The notes beneath the pieces are model-generated. The model searched no databases and was not told where the DNA came from. It saw only the letters and a program-made list of their open reading frames with translations. The position numbers and the translations under genes were made by a program. Shown piece by piece: positions 9,058 through 16,108 of a DNA stretch of 64,000 bases (positions within the stretch are counted from its first letter, which is position 1; the number at the start of each line of letters is the position of its first letter). The DNA comes from Pokkaliibacter plantistimulans. Its GTDB lineage: Bacteria; Pseudomonadota; Gammaproteobacteria; Pseudomonadales; Balneatricaceae. The DNA is taken from assembly GCF_046844695.1 (NCBI RefSeq), contig NZ_CP177354.1, forward strand, positions 4,588,001 through 4,652,000, in the 5' to 3' direction.

Positions 9058-9092
9058 AAAATCCGATGCTTGTTTTGAGCATCGGATTTTTT
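9058..9092 (+). terminator. Read-in terminator inside the IS left end
   Basis: Perfect 13-bp arms, AAAATCCGATGCT (9058-9070) and AGCATCGGATTTT (9078-9090), with a 7-nt loop, followed by TT directly before the transposase ATG. It faces inward on the plus strand and would stop transcription entering from dapD, or sequester the transposase start region in read-in transcripts. Confidence 0.85.
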
Positions 9093-10344
9093 ATGCGACT
9101 TTCCCGCGCCTTGGCACTGACTCACGAAGTGGCTTCTGCTACTCACTCCCTTGACGAGCTGGAGGCGCTGCTTGATCCAGAGCTGGTTAGCACCGCACTG
9201 GAAACGGCGGGAGTGGCGACTTTGCGTAAACGACGTCTCCCTCTTGAAGCCATGATCGGGTGCGTGATCGCCATGGCGTTGTTTCGCCGGATGTCAGCCT
9301 GGGATGCCGCGAGCCGTATGGACATCATGCTGCCAGGGCAAAGGCCATTGGTCGCGCCCAGTGCCATTGGGCAAGGTCGCCAGCGCTTGGGCAACGCTGC
9401 GGTGCGAGAAGTCTTTTCCCTGACTCAACAACGCTGGCATGCCAGCGCCAACCACCCCACGTGGGCCGGTTTGCGCCTGCTCAGATACCGGCTATCCCCA
9501 AGTTCGCATGGTCTGCCAGATGGAGCTGACCAGCCATATGCTGGTGAGTAGTGCTTTTGCCGGCTACCACAGCAACGAGATGAAACTGGCCGAACAACTG
9601 ATCGACAGTACACCCGATCACTCGCTGACCTTGTTCGACCGTGGTTTCTATTCACTGGGGTTACTTCATCGCTGGCAACAGACAGGCACTCAGCGCCATT
9701 GGTTACTGCCGCTGCGCAAGGATGCTCAATACGAGGTGCTGCGTAAGTTAGGGCGCCACGATGCCATCGTCTCGCTAAAGACCTCGCCGCAGGCGCGTAA
9801 GCAATGGCCCGACCTGCCAGACACGCTACAGGCTCGGTTATTAAGCAAAACCATCAAGGGCAAAGTGCGGCAGGTACTGACCTCGATGATCGATCCTCTG
9901 CGCTTCCCACCCGACGACATCGTGGATCTGTACAGCCAGCGTTGGGAAATCGAACTGGGCTATCGAGAACTGAAGCAAGGCATGCTCGCGGGTCACTACA
10001 CACTGCGTAGTAAGACGCCGGAAATGATTGAACAAGAACGGTGGGGCGTACTACTGGGGTACAACCTGCTGCGTTATCAAATGCTGGAAATGAGTCGCCA
10101 CTGCCCTGGCATCTCCCCCTGTGAAATGAGCTTCACCGCTTGCACCTGGGCGATTCTGGGCTTCTTGAACGGGGTCTCTTTGAAGCATCCTGGCAACATC
10201 CCTCGCTACCTGGCCGAACTACAGGCTTCGGCCATGCACTACGTCCTGCCTCATCGACGCGAGGATCGCAGTTACCCGCGGGTGGTCAAGCCCAAGCCGT
10301 CCAAGTATCCGACCAGAAATAAAAATGCCAGTCAGCTTAACTGA
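9093..10344 (+). pseudogene. IS4-family transposase, frameshifted by internal deletion
   Basis: DDE transposase broken into two frames. Codons from the ATG at 9093 run through HPTWAGLRLL to about 9482; from 9484 the next frame begins DTGYPQVRMVCQMELTSHML and runs to 10344. In IS4 the two parts are joined by a segment that includes VDGVVWRTPDT with the first catalytic aspartate; it is missing here. The second aspartate (LFDRGFYS) and the glutamate motif YSQRWEIELGYRELK are intact. The visible halves add to about 416 residues against 442 in IS4. A 301-residue frame from 9439 has an N-terminus unrelated to the family. The protein is judged catalytically dead. Confidence 0.92.
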
Positions 10345-10351
10345 CTGGCAT
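10325..10351 (+). terminator. Hairpin at the IS right end
   Basis: ATGCCAGTCAG and CTGACTGGCAT form a perfect 11-bp stem around CTTAA. It overlaps the last transposase codons and most of the right inverted repeat. There is no long T tract, so it is more likely a transcript-end stabiliser or a subterminal palindrome than a strong terminator. Confidence 0.55.
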
Positions 10352-10353
10352 TA
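10335..10353 (-). repeat. IS right terminal inverted repeat
   Basis: The reverse complement reads TAATGCCAGTCAGTTAAGC and differs from the left end at one base. Confidence 0.92.
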
Positions 10354-10364
10354 GCCAGACGGCC
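10354..10364. repeat. Target-site duplication, right copy
   Basis: GCCAGACGGCC, identical to 8997-9007. It is followed by CCGTTTTTCTTTTC, the remaining right arm and T tract of the former dapD terminator. Confidence 0.93.
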
Positions 10365-10502
10365 CCGTTTTTCTTTTCTCTTCCCAACACCTACCCGGCA
10401 TCACAATGCCCGCCCTAGGTCTACTTTACAGTTTCTGCCATCTCTTTTAAGGTCACCATTTAGTGAACTCCATTCACAAAAACAACAATGAGATCGCTCT
10501 AG

Positions 10503-12095
10503 ATGAAACTGGCACACAAGGTAGGTATTAGTTACTTGCTCATCGGCCTGACCCTGCTCACTGCCTGCGGTATCGGCATTTGGGTAGGCAGATCACTCAG
10601 TCAGGCGCTGGATTACGTTACTGGCCCTGCTCGCGACCATGCTGACCACCTCACTCAGGGCAGCCTCTCCATTCAACGGCAGACAATTGCTCTCTATCGA
10701 CTGCTACTCGAACCTGACGACCCCGACGCACTGCAACAGCTGAAGGAGGCCAGCGACAGTGCAGAGCAGGCATTGAATGCGGTCTTTGCCAACGGCTTTC
10801 TCAGTCCTGATAAAGCCAAGCAGCTGGATAAACTGCTGACGACTTATCGCCACTCCCGAGATAGCTGGCTTGATCAGCGCTTTATGGGCGCCGTAGCGGA
10901 TGGATTATTCAATGATTTGAGCGATCAGTCCCTGCATCTGCTGGGTGCACTAAATGCACTGCAACAGGACAGCCAGGCAAAGGTAAATGCCTACACATCT
11001 ACCCTGCCGGGCATCAAAACTCTTAGCCAGTCCATTCTCTGGGGTAGCCTCCTGGCAGGTCTCGCCGTCATCCTTCTGAGTTACTGGTTTGTCACCTCCT
11101 CGGTAGTAAGGCCGGTATTACTGACCACCAGGGAGCTGCAAAAACTCAATACTGATGATGCAGACCTCACCATTGCCCTGGCGCCCAAGAGTAAGGATGA
11201 GGTCGGTCAGCTGGCCCTGGCATTCAATGGTTTCGTCAGCCGCATACATCAGCTGGTGAGCCATATGCAAACCACCATGACCGATGTGATAAGCGCGAAT
11301 AGTGAAGTCAACGCTCATAGCGTGCAGACTCAGCAGCGGTTACTTGAACAGCATGCTTCCATCGCCGATGCGGCCCATGCCGTCGTTGAAATGAGTCAGG
11401 GTATTGAGCAGATCGCTAACAATACTGGTCAGGCTTCCGCAGCCGCAGACAGCGTCCGCACTGCGGCACGTCACGCCGAAAACCTCACACGACAGACAAT
11501 TGTCACCATGCGTGAACTCGAAGTAGAAATTGAGACTGGTGAGAGCGTCAGTCAGCAGCTCTCCCGGGAAGGAGACAGCATCCGTTCCGTCCTTGATGTC
11601 ATTCGTGGCATCGCCGAACAAACCAATCTGCTGGCATTGAACGCTGCCATTGAAGCAGCCAGAGCCGGAGAGTCCGGACGAGGCTTTGCGGTAGTTGCCG
11701 ACGAAGTACGCACCCTCGCCAGCCGGACTGGGGACTCAACACAAGAGATCGAAGATATCATTCAGCGTTTGATAAAAGGCATGGAGGATACTCGTACCGC
11801 CATGGAGCGCAGCCGCAGCTGGGCACAAAAGGGCGTCAACAACGTGGATGATGGTGCTGGTGGATTAGGTGACATTTTGTCCAATGTGGAAAGCATTCAC
11901 AGCATGAATGTGCAGATTGCCAGTGCGACCGACCAGCAGAATCAGGTCAGTCAGGCCATCAGCCAACGCCTGAGCCATATCCGTCAGTTATCAGAGCAGA
12001 CTCAGGCCATGATGGAAGCTGCGCGCCATAAAGAGCAGACCGTCACCCAGAAACTGCGAGCGCTGGGAAGTGAACTCAATCAGTTTGTGACCTAG
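10503..12095 (+). CDS. Methyl-accepting chemotaxis protein
   Basis: Inner-membrane chemoreceptor that would signal to CheA/CheW. The 530-residue chain has a transmembrane helix at about 8-29, a helical periplasmic sensor region of about 150 residues, a second transmembrane helix at about 178-200, a HAMP domain (about 200-255) and a coiled-coil signalling domain. The hairpin tip IAEQTNLLALNAAIEAARAGESGRGFAVVADEVR lies near residue 370. The ligand cannot be read from the sequence; the sensor region resembles helical-bundle types. No strong ribosome-binding site precedes the ATG. It lies alone, 150 bp downstream of the insertion sequence. Confidence 0.94.
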   Translation: MKLAHKVGISYLLIGLTLLTACGIGIWVGRSLSQALDYVTGPARDHADHLTQGSLSIQRQTIALYRLLLEPDDPDALQQLKEASDSAEQALNAVFANGFLSPDKAKQLDKLLTTYRHSRDSWLDQRFMGAVADGLFNDLSDQSLHLLGALNALQQDSQAKVNAYTSTLPGIKTLSQSILWGSLLAGLAVILLSYWFVTSSVVRPVLLTTRELQKLNTDDADLTIALAPKSKDEVGQLALAFNGFVSRIHQLVSHMQTTMTDVISANSEVNAHSVQTQQRLLEQHASIADAAHAVVEMSQGIEQIANNTGQASAAADSVRTAARHAENLTRQTIVTMRELEVEIETGESVSQQLSREGDSIRSVLDVIRGIAEQTNLLALNAAIEAARAGESGRGFAVVADEVRTLASRTGDSTQEIEDIIQRLIKGMEDTRTAMERSRSWAQKGVNNVDDGAGGLGDILSNVESIHSMNVQIASATDQQNQVSQAISQRLSHIRQLSEQTQAMMEAARHKEQTVTQKLRALGSELNQFVT

Positions 12096-12108
12096 GACGC
12101 TGCATTCA

Positions 12109-12146
12109 AACCGGCTGGTAGGCCAAGCGACTGGCCTACCTCGGTT
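12109..12146 (+). terminator. Hairpin after the chemoreceptor gene
   Basis: GGTAGGCCA (12117-12125) and TGGCCTACC (12132-12140) form a perfect 9-bp stem, extended by AACCGG and CGGTT. There is no T tract, so termination strength is uncertain. Confidence 0.5.
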
Positions 12147-12181
12147 CAGCTCAGTATGATGGGGCGCTGAAGGAGAGCCCC

Positions 12182-12958
12182 ATGTCATTCGTCAACTGGA
12201 AAACTACCTACGCGGCAGTATGGCGCGCCCACACTCATCAGTTGCGGCCCATCAGTCGGCTCGATCCTGTTCGTCTGACATCCTTGCTTGGCGTGGAACG
12301 TCAGAAGCAGGCACTTCTGAGCAATACTCAGCACTTTCTGCAAGGCCAGCCCAGTAACCATACGCTGCTATGGGGTTCCAGAGGGACCGGAAAATCTTCA
12401 CTTATCAAAGCGTTACTTAACGAGCTGGCCCCACAGGGGCTCAGAATTGTTCAGGTCGACAAAGAGGACTTACTGTGGCTGCCGGAAATTCTTGATCTGC
12501 TGGAAGCCGAACCCTATCGCTTCATCATTTTCTGCGACGACATGTCATTTGAAGAAGGTGAAGTGGGCTACAAGCCACTGAAATCCATATTGGAAGGCGG
12601 GCTGGAACTCCCTCCTGAGCACGTGCGCATCTATGCCACGTCCAACCGACGTCACTTGTTGCCTGAACACATGTCAGATAATCAACAAACGCAGGTCGTG
12701 GATGGAGAGATCCACTACGCCGATGCAGTTGAAGACAAGATGGCCCTTTCAGACCGATTTGGCTTGTGGCTGTCCTTTTACCCAACCAGCTGGGACACCT
12801 ACTTCACCATGGTTGATCAGCTGTTCGGGGACGTTAACACTGACCGATCAGCGCTGCACCAGGCAGCCCGCCTTTTTGCAATGGGGCGAGCCAGCCACAG
12901 TGGACGCACCGCCAAGCAGTTCTATCAACATTACCTCGCCACTCTGCAAGATAGTTGA
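12182..12958 (+). CDS. DUF815-family ATP-binding protein
   Basis: AAA-type ATPase of the DUF815 family, whose cellular role is not established. In 258 residues it has a Walker A GSRGTGKSS (about 65-73), a Walker B-like IIFCDDMSF (about 114-122) and a sensor-type segment YATSNRRHLLPEHM (about 152-165). There is no signal peptide or membrane segment, so it should be cytoplasmic. GGAG (12173-12176) precedes the ATG. The stop codon lies three bases before the dapE ATG, so it is co-transcribed with dapE, an association also seen in related gammaproteobacteria. A link to DAP metabolism is only a guess from position. Confidence 0.9.
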   Translation: MSFVNWKTTYAAVWRAHTHQLRPISRLDPVRLTSLLGVERQKQALLSNTQHFLQGQPSNHTLLWGSRGTGKSSLIKALLNELAPQGLRIVQVDKEDLLWLPEILDLLEAEPYRFIIFCDDMSFEEGEVGYKPLKSILEGGLELPPEHVRIYATSNRRHLLPEHMSDNQQTQVVDGEIHYADAVEDKMALSDRFGLWLSFYPTSWDTYFTMVDQLFGDVNTDRSALHQAARLFAMGRASHSGRTAKQFYQHYLATLQDS

Positions 12959-12961
12959 GCA

Positions 12962-14098
12962 ATGACCACACTCTCCCCCACTTTGACCCTGGCTGCCGAG
13001 CTGATCCGCCGCCCCTCCGTGACACCTGAAGACTTTGGCTGTCAGGAGCTGATGATTGAGCGCCTGCAGGCTCTGGGCTTCCAGATAGAACGTCTGCGTT
13101 TTGAAGATACCGATAACTTCTGGGCCCGCCGTGGCACGGAAGGCCCTCTACTGTGCTTTGCTGGCCATACCGATGTTGTTCCTACCGGACCACTGGAAAA
13201 ATGGGACAGCCCGCCTTTCGAGCCCAGCTTCCGGGATGGCTATCTGTATGGCCGTGGCGCAGCCGACATGAAAGGCAGCCTGGCAGCCATGATCACAGCT
13301 GTTGAACGCTTTATCGATCACCATCCAGACCACAAAGGCTCTATTGCGTTCCTGATCACCAGCGATGAGGAAGGCCCTTTTATCAACGGCACGGTTCGAG
13401 TGATAGAAACCCTCGAAGCACGCCAGGAAAAGATCACCTGGTGCATAGTCGGCGAACCATCCAGTACAGAGAAGGTAGGTGACATCATCAAGAATGGCCG
13501 CCGCGGCTCTATCAGCGGCCATCTCCAGGTCAAAGGGATTCAGGGACATGTTGCCTACCCCCACCTGGTGGACAACCCCATTCACAAAGCAGCTCCTGCA
13601 CTGGCTGAACTGGCACAAACCCGATGGGATAATGGTAATGCCTTCTTCCCTCCCACCAGTTTCCAGATTTCCAACATTCATGCTGGTACAGGCGCTACCA
13701 ACGTGGTCCCCGGTGAAGTAGACGTCCAGTTTAACTTTCGCTTTTCCACTGAGAGCACAGCAGAACAGCTGCAACAGCGCACCGAGGCGGTGCTGAACAA
13801 ACACAGTCTGGATTACCAGTTAAAGTGGACCCTTAGTGGTCACCCTTTCCTGACAGCTGAGGGTGATCTGGTTGCCGCCTGTGTCGAAAGTATCAAAGCT
13901 GTTGCTGGCTATGACACCGAGCTATCCACTTCAGGCGGTACCTCTGACGGCCGTTTCATAGCACCAACGGGGGCTCAGGTTGTCGAACTCGGCCCGGTCA
14001 ATGCCACCATTCACAAGATCAATGAATGTGTTCGCAGCAAGGACCTCGATACGCTGTCTGACCTGTATGAGAATATTATGGCGCGGCTTTTAAGCTGA
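12962..14098 (+). CDS. dapE: Succinyl-diaminopimelate desuccinylase
   Basis: Zinc-dependent M20 family amidohydrolase that releases succinate from N-succinyl-LL-DAP, completing the branch served by DapD and DapC. The 378-residue protein has FAGHTDVVP (metal-binding His near 68), GRGAADMKGSLAAM (bridging Asp near 101), the catalytic/metal-binding glutamates in SDEEGP (about 133-137) and the C-terminal histidine in ATIHKINECV (about 349). Length is that of the family. The start is tightly linked to the DUF815 gene (three bases) and the gene is followed after one base by a small membrane-protein gene. Confidence 0.97.
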   Translation: MTTLSPTLTLAAELIRRPSVTPEDFGCQELMIERLQALGFQIERLRFEDTDNFWARRGTEGPLLCFAGHTDVVPTGPLEKWDSPPFEPSFRDGYLYGRGAADMKGSLAAMITAVERFIDHHPDHKGSIAFLITSDEEGPFINGTVRVIETLEARQEKITWCIVGEPSSTEKVGDIIKNGRRGSISGHLQVKGIQGHVAYPHLVDNPIHKAAPALAELAQTRWDNGNAFFPPTSFQISNIHAGTGATNVVPGEVDVQFNFRFSTESTAEQLQQRTEAVLNKHSLDYQLKWTLSGHPFLTAEGDLVAACVESIKAVAGYDTELSTSGGTSDGRFIAPTGAQVVELGPVNATIHKINECVRSKDLDTLSDLYENIMARLLS

Positions 14099-14099
14099 T

Positions 14100-14366
14100 A
14101 TGGCCATACTGGCTTCCTGGCTCGACGCCATCAGGGCACGCAGTGAACAGCCATTGCGCTACCTGATCAGAATGCTGGTCGGAGCCCTGCTATTCTTTCC
14201 CGGGGTCGCTATACATATCGTGGCCCCCTGGTTCCACCTGCCACCTCAGACAGAGTACTGGGTAGGCACGGTGGGCATTGCCGCCGCAGTCATCGGAGGG
14301 CTGATCGCTTTGAGTGGCTACCTGATGATTTTGCTGATTTGGCTAGTACGCTTCCTGGACACCTGA
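14100..14366 (+). CDS. Small two-helix membrane protein
   Basis: I do not recognise this 88-residue protein. It has a basic N-terminus (SWLDAIRARSEQPLRYLIR) and two hydrophobic stretches at about residues 23-43 and 55-83, so it should sit in the inner membrane as a hairpin. It starts one base after the dapE stop and ends one base before the next gene, which makes translational coupling likely and supports that it is a real gene. Confidence 0.75.
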   Translation: MAILASWLDAIRARSEQPLRYLIRMLVGALLFFPGVAIHIVAPWFHLPPQTEYWVGTVGIAAAVIGGLIALSGYLMILLIWLVRFLDT

Positions 14367-14367
14367 T

Positions 14368-14733
14368 ATGCCCCGACATCCTGACATAGAAATCTATGTA
14401 AAAAATGCCTCCGTTGAGAGCATCCGCTCCTGGCTGGAACAGTGCTTTGGCGAGCTGCCGCCGTTTAAGAAACGTGGTGACAGTCAGCAGGCCAAGGTTC
14501 AGGGAATTCCGATCGTGATTGTAGAACGGGCAGCTGGTAAGGAGTTCACCAGCATTTGGTTTGACTCGGCAGCCACTCCCTGGGAAACCGATCTGGATTG
14601 CGCCAAAGAAGCCAGCAAGATGCTGTCCTGCCAGGTGCGCTGTATTCGCAGTGGCTGGGAAGAGCAGCAAGATCCGGATGAATGGTGGAAGGTGGACGGT
14701 GATGAAGTCACAGCCATCCTCTGGAAAGGCTAA
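14368..14733 (+). CDS. Conserved-type hypothetical protein downstream of dapE
   Basis: A 121-residue soluble protein without signal peptide or membrane segment. It reads as an alpha/beta fold: DIEIYVKNASVESIRSWLEQCFGELPPF, then a beta-rich middle (VQGIPIVIVERAAGKEFTSIWF) and an acidic, Trp-rich end (DEWWKVDGDEVTAILWKG). No catalytic motif is visible and I cannot assign a family. It is the last gene of the tightly spaced DUF815-dapE-membrane protein unit, so it is expected to be co-expressed with them. Confidence 0.78.
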   Translation: MPRHPDIEIYVKNASVESIRSWLEQCFGELPPFKKRGDSQQAKVQGIPIVIVERAAGKEFTSIWFDSAATPWETDLDCAKEASKMLSCQVRCIRSGWEEQQDPDEWWKVDGDEVTAILWKG

Positions 14734-14741
14734 TCGACGAG

Positions 14742-14750
14742 TTATCCCCA
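14742..14750 (+). other. DnaA-box-like 9-mer
   Basis: TTATCCCCA, one mismatch from the DnaA box TTATCCACA. It lies at the 3' side of the DUF3010 gene; an exact box lies at its 5' side. A single weak site has little meaning alone. Confidence 0.25.
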
Positions 14751-14785
14751 CTTAGGGTTGATAGTCTTGTGGAAAAGCTCAGGAA

Positions 14786-14816
14786 AAAGCCTGAAAGCCA
14801 CGTGGCATCAGGCTTT
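14786..14816 (-). terminator. Terminator of the DUF3010 gene
   Basis: Arms AAAGCCTGA and TCAGGCTTT (9 bp) with an inner GCCACGTGGC that can extend the stem. On the minus strand the hairpin is followed by TT from a run of five T residues. It lies 30 bases after the stop of the minus-strand gene. Confidence 0.65.
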
Positions 14817-14845
14817 CCACTGCTGACCGAGAAATACTCAATGTA

Positions 14846-15280
14846 TTACTCAGTACCTGCCAGCTGCTTGTTCAGCCAAGTATAGGCGGCAAGAAACGCT
14901 TCTTTTTGAAAGCGCTTGACCCCAATATCCTGTTCATTTACCGGAAAGCGACTTAAAACACTCTTGATGTCACTGGGTTCCAACAGCGTTGAGTTCAAAT
15001 TTTCAATCAGCTGAATAGCCGTTTCCATTTTAAAAGTCGCCCCCTCTCCAGCAAAACGTCCCTTGTGTGGACGACTGATCATGGCGACATGATCGACCTT
15101 GTAATCCTCAATCAGCTTGGCAAAGGTGAACTGGAAATGACGGATCCCCTCGGCGTTGGCATCATCTTTGAGCGTGATACGATTGGTACGGCAGGGTAAC
15201 CAGTGAAACAGTCCACGGTCACGCTCTAGCAGTGCCACAATGGCCTCACCACCTTTAAACTCAACTCCACAAACGCGCAT
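14846..15280 (-). CDS. DUF3010 family protein
   Basis: A 144-residue cytoplasmic protein matching the DUF3010 family of gammaproteobacteria, of unknown function. Family traits visible are the start MRVCGVEFKGGEAIVALLERD, the segment FQFTFAKLIEDYKVDHVAMISRP, KGRFAGEGATFKMETAIQLI and the C-terminal FQKEAFLAAYTWL. The fold looks RNase H-like, but I see no complete catalytic set. The ATG at 15280 has GAAGAGG upstream and matches the family start; an upstream GTG would add two residues. The gene stands alone between plus-strand genes and has its own terminator. Confidence 0.85.
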   Translation of the reverse strand: MRVCGVEFKGGEAIVALLERDRGLFHWLPCRTNRITLKDDANAEGIRHFQFTFAKLIEDYKVDHVAMISRPHKGRFAGEGATFKMETAIQLIENLNSTLLEPSDIKSVLSRFPVNEQDIGVKRFQKEAFLAAYTWLNKQLAGTE

Positions 15281-15349
15281 AAGCACCTCTTCCAGAATAA
15301 GGCGTTCATTCTACTGATATCCGTCTCAGACCTCACCTGCACTGCCATC

Positions 15350-15358
15350 TTATCCACA
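15350..15358 (+). other. Exact DnaA-box 9-mer
   Basis: TTATCCACA, the consensus DnaA box, in the intergenic region upstream of the DUF3010 gene, 608 bases from the similar 9-mer at 14742. No cluster of boxes or AT-rich unwinding element is present, so it is not an origin. Confidence 0.35.
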
Positions 15359-15482
15359 GAAAATCTGGACAACCCTGTGAACAAGACAGCAATAGCGAGC
15401 AGAACATCTAGATTCCGGTTGTTCTGCAAGGCAGGAATACTTTAGTCTAAGCCGCGCAAAATCGGGCTAATGCAGCACCCTG

Positions 15483-15523
15483 AGCAGCATCTGTACAGAC
15501 ACGTTGTCTGAGTGCTGCTTTTT
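15483..15523 (+). terminator. Orphan intrinsic terminator, possible small RNA end
   Basis: AGCAGCA (15483-15489) pairs with TGCTGCT (15513-15519), enclosing CAGACA-CGT-TGTCTG, followed by TTTT. The shape is that of a plus-strand intrinsic terminator, yet the nearest upstream plus-strand gene ends at 14733 with a minus-strand gene in between. A short transcript starting in the 15290-15450 region would explain it. The remaining part of this 314-bp gap shows no gene. Confidence 0.55.
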
Positions 15524-15594
15524 CAACCATCTTCAAGCCTGACAATACGAAGCACCTCTACCAACTCGAATAGTTCTATAAACATAAGGTAAGA

Positions 15595-16026
15595 ATGATG
15601 GTTACGCCTCACTACATGATCACCACAAGCGTACGCGACTATGAATGCGACATGCAGGGCATAGTGAACAACGCCGTTTATCAGAACTATATGGAGCACT
15701 GCCGCCATGAGTTCATCAAGCAAATAGGTTTAGACTTCGCAGAACTGACCCGTGCAGGTATTCATGTTGTTGTTGCTCGTGCCGAGCTGGACTATCTGGC
15801 CCCGCTTAGCAGTGGGGACGAGTTCACGGTTGTACTCAGGGTTGCGCGCCAAGGCAGGATTCGAGTCATCTTCGAGCAAGCAATTCTTCGTACTTCTGAC
15901 AATAAACTGATGGTAAAAGGCCGCTTCACCTGTGCAGCCATGACAGCCAATGGACGCCCTTGCAGAGACACCACGCTACTGACTCCTCTGCTAGCGATTG
16001 CGGACGATGTAAATGATGCAAACTAA
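15595..16026 (+). CDS. YbgC/FadM-type acyl-CoA thioesterase
   Basis: Single hot-dog-domain thioesterase of the 4HBT class, expected to hydrolyse acyl-CoA or a related thioester in the cytoplasm. In 143 residues the signature VRDYECDMQGIVNNAVYQNYMEHCRHEF carries the catalytic aspartate (Asp19), and ARAELDYLAPLSSGDEF is the usual second block. Substrate cannot be read. AAGG about six bases upstream supports the ATG at 15595, with a second ATG directly after it. It faces an AraC-type regulator gene across a hairpin. Confidence 0.88.
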   Translation: MMVTPHYMITTSVRDYECDMQGIVNNAVYQNYMEHCRHEFIKQIGLDFAELTRAGIHVVVARAELDYLAPLSSGDEFTVVLRVARQGRIRVIFEQAILRTSDNKLMVKGRFTCAAMTANGRPCRDTTLLTPLLAIADDVNDAN

Positions 16027-16045
16027 ATCTCCCGCACAGCAGAAA

Positions 16046-16070
16046 GGGCGCCTGAGCGCCCCTCCTTTCT
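16046..16070 (+). terminator. Terminator between thioesterase and araC-type genes
   Basis: GGGCGC-CTGA-GCGCCC hairpin followed by CTCCTTTCTT on the plus strand. It is between converging genes and could serve both strands, better for the plus one. Confidence 0.6.
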
Positions 16071-16108
16071 TAGTTCAGCTTGCTGAACGCAGATCTCAAA
16101 CAGCTACA

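Larger units (their letters stand above)
9008..10353 (+). mobile_element. IS4-type insertion sequence, internally deleted
   Basis: A 1346-bp element bounded by 19-bp terminal inverted repeats (one mismatch) and an exact 11-bp target duplication. The encoded transposase closely follows the E. coli IS4 transposase in its catalytic C-terminal half. IS4 itself is 1426 bp with an 18-bp inverted repeat, so about 80 bp are missing, which agrees with an internal deletion at about 9480-9484 in the transposase gene. Both ends carry transcription-stopping hairpins. The perfect duplication shows the insertion is fairly recent or unaltered at its borders. The element cannot make an intact transposase, so any movement would need a helper copy elsewhere. 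Confidence 0.94.

Noticed and set aside
9439..10344. A separate intact 301-residue transposase gene
   Set aside because: The first 15 residues are out of frame relative to IS4 transposases and the first catalytic aspartate region is missing; it is the rear part of a broken gene.
15350..15358. Replication origin
   Set aside because: A single DnaA box without a cluster, AT-rich unwinding region, or dnaA/dnaN neighbours is not an origin.
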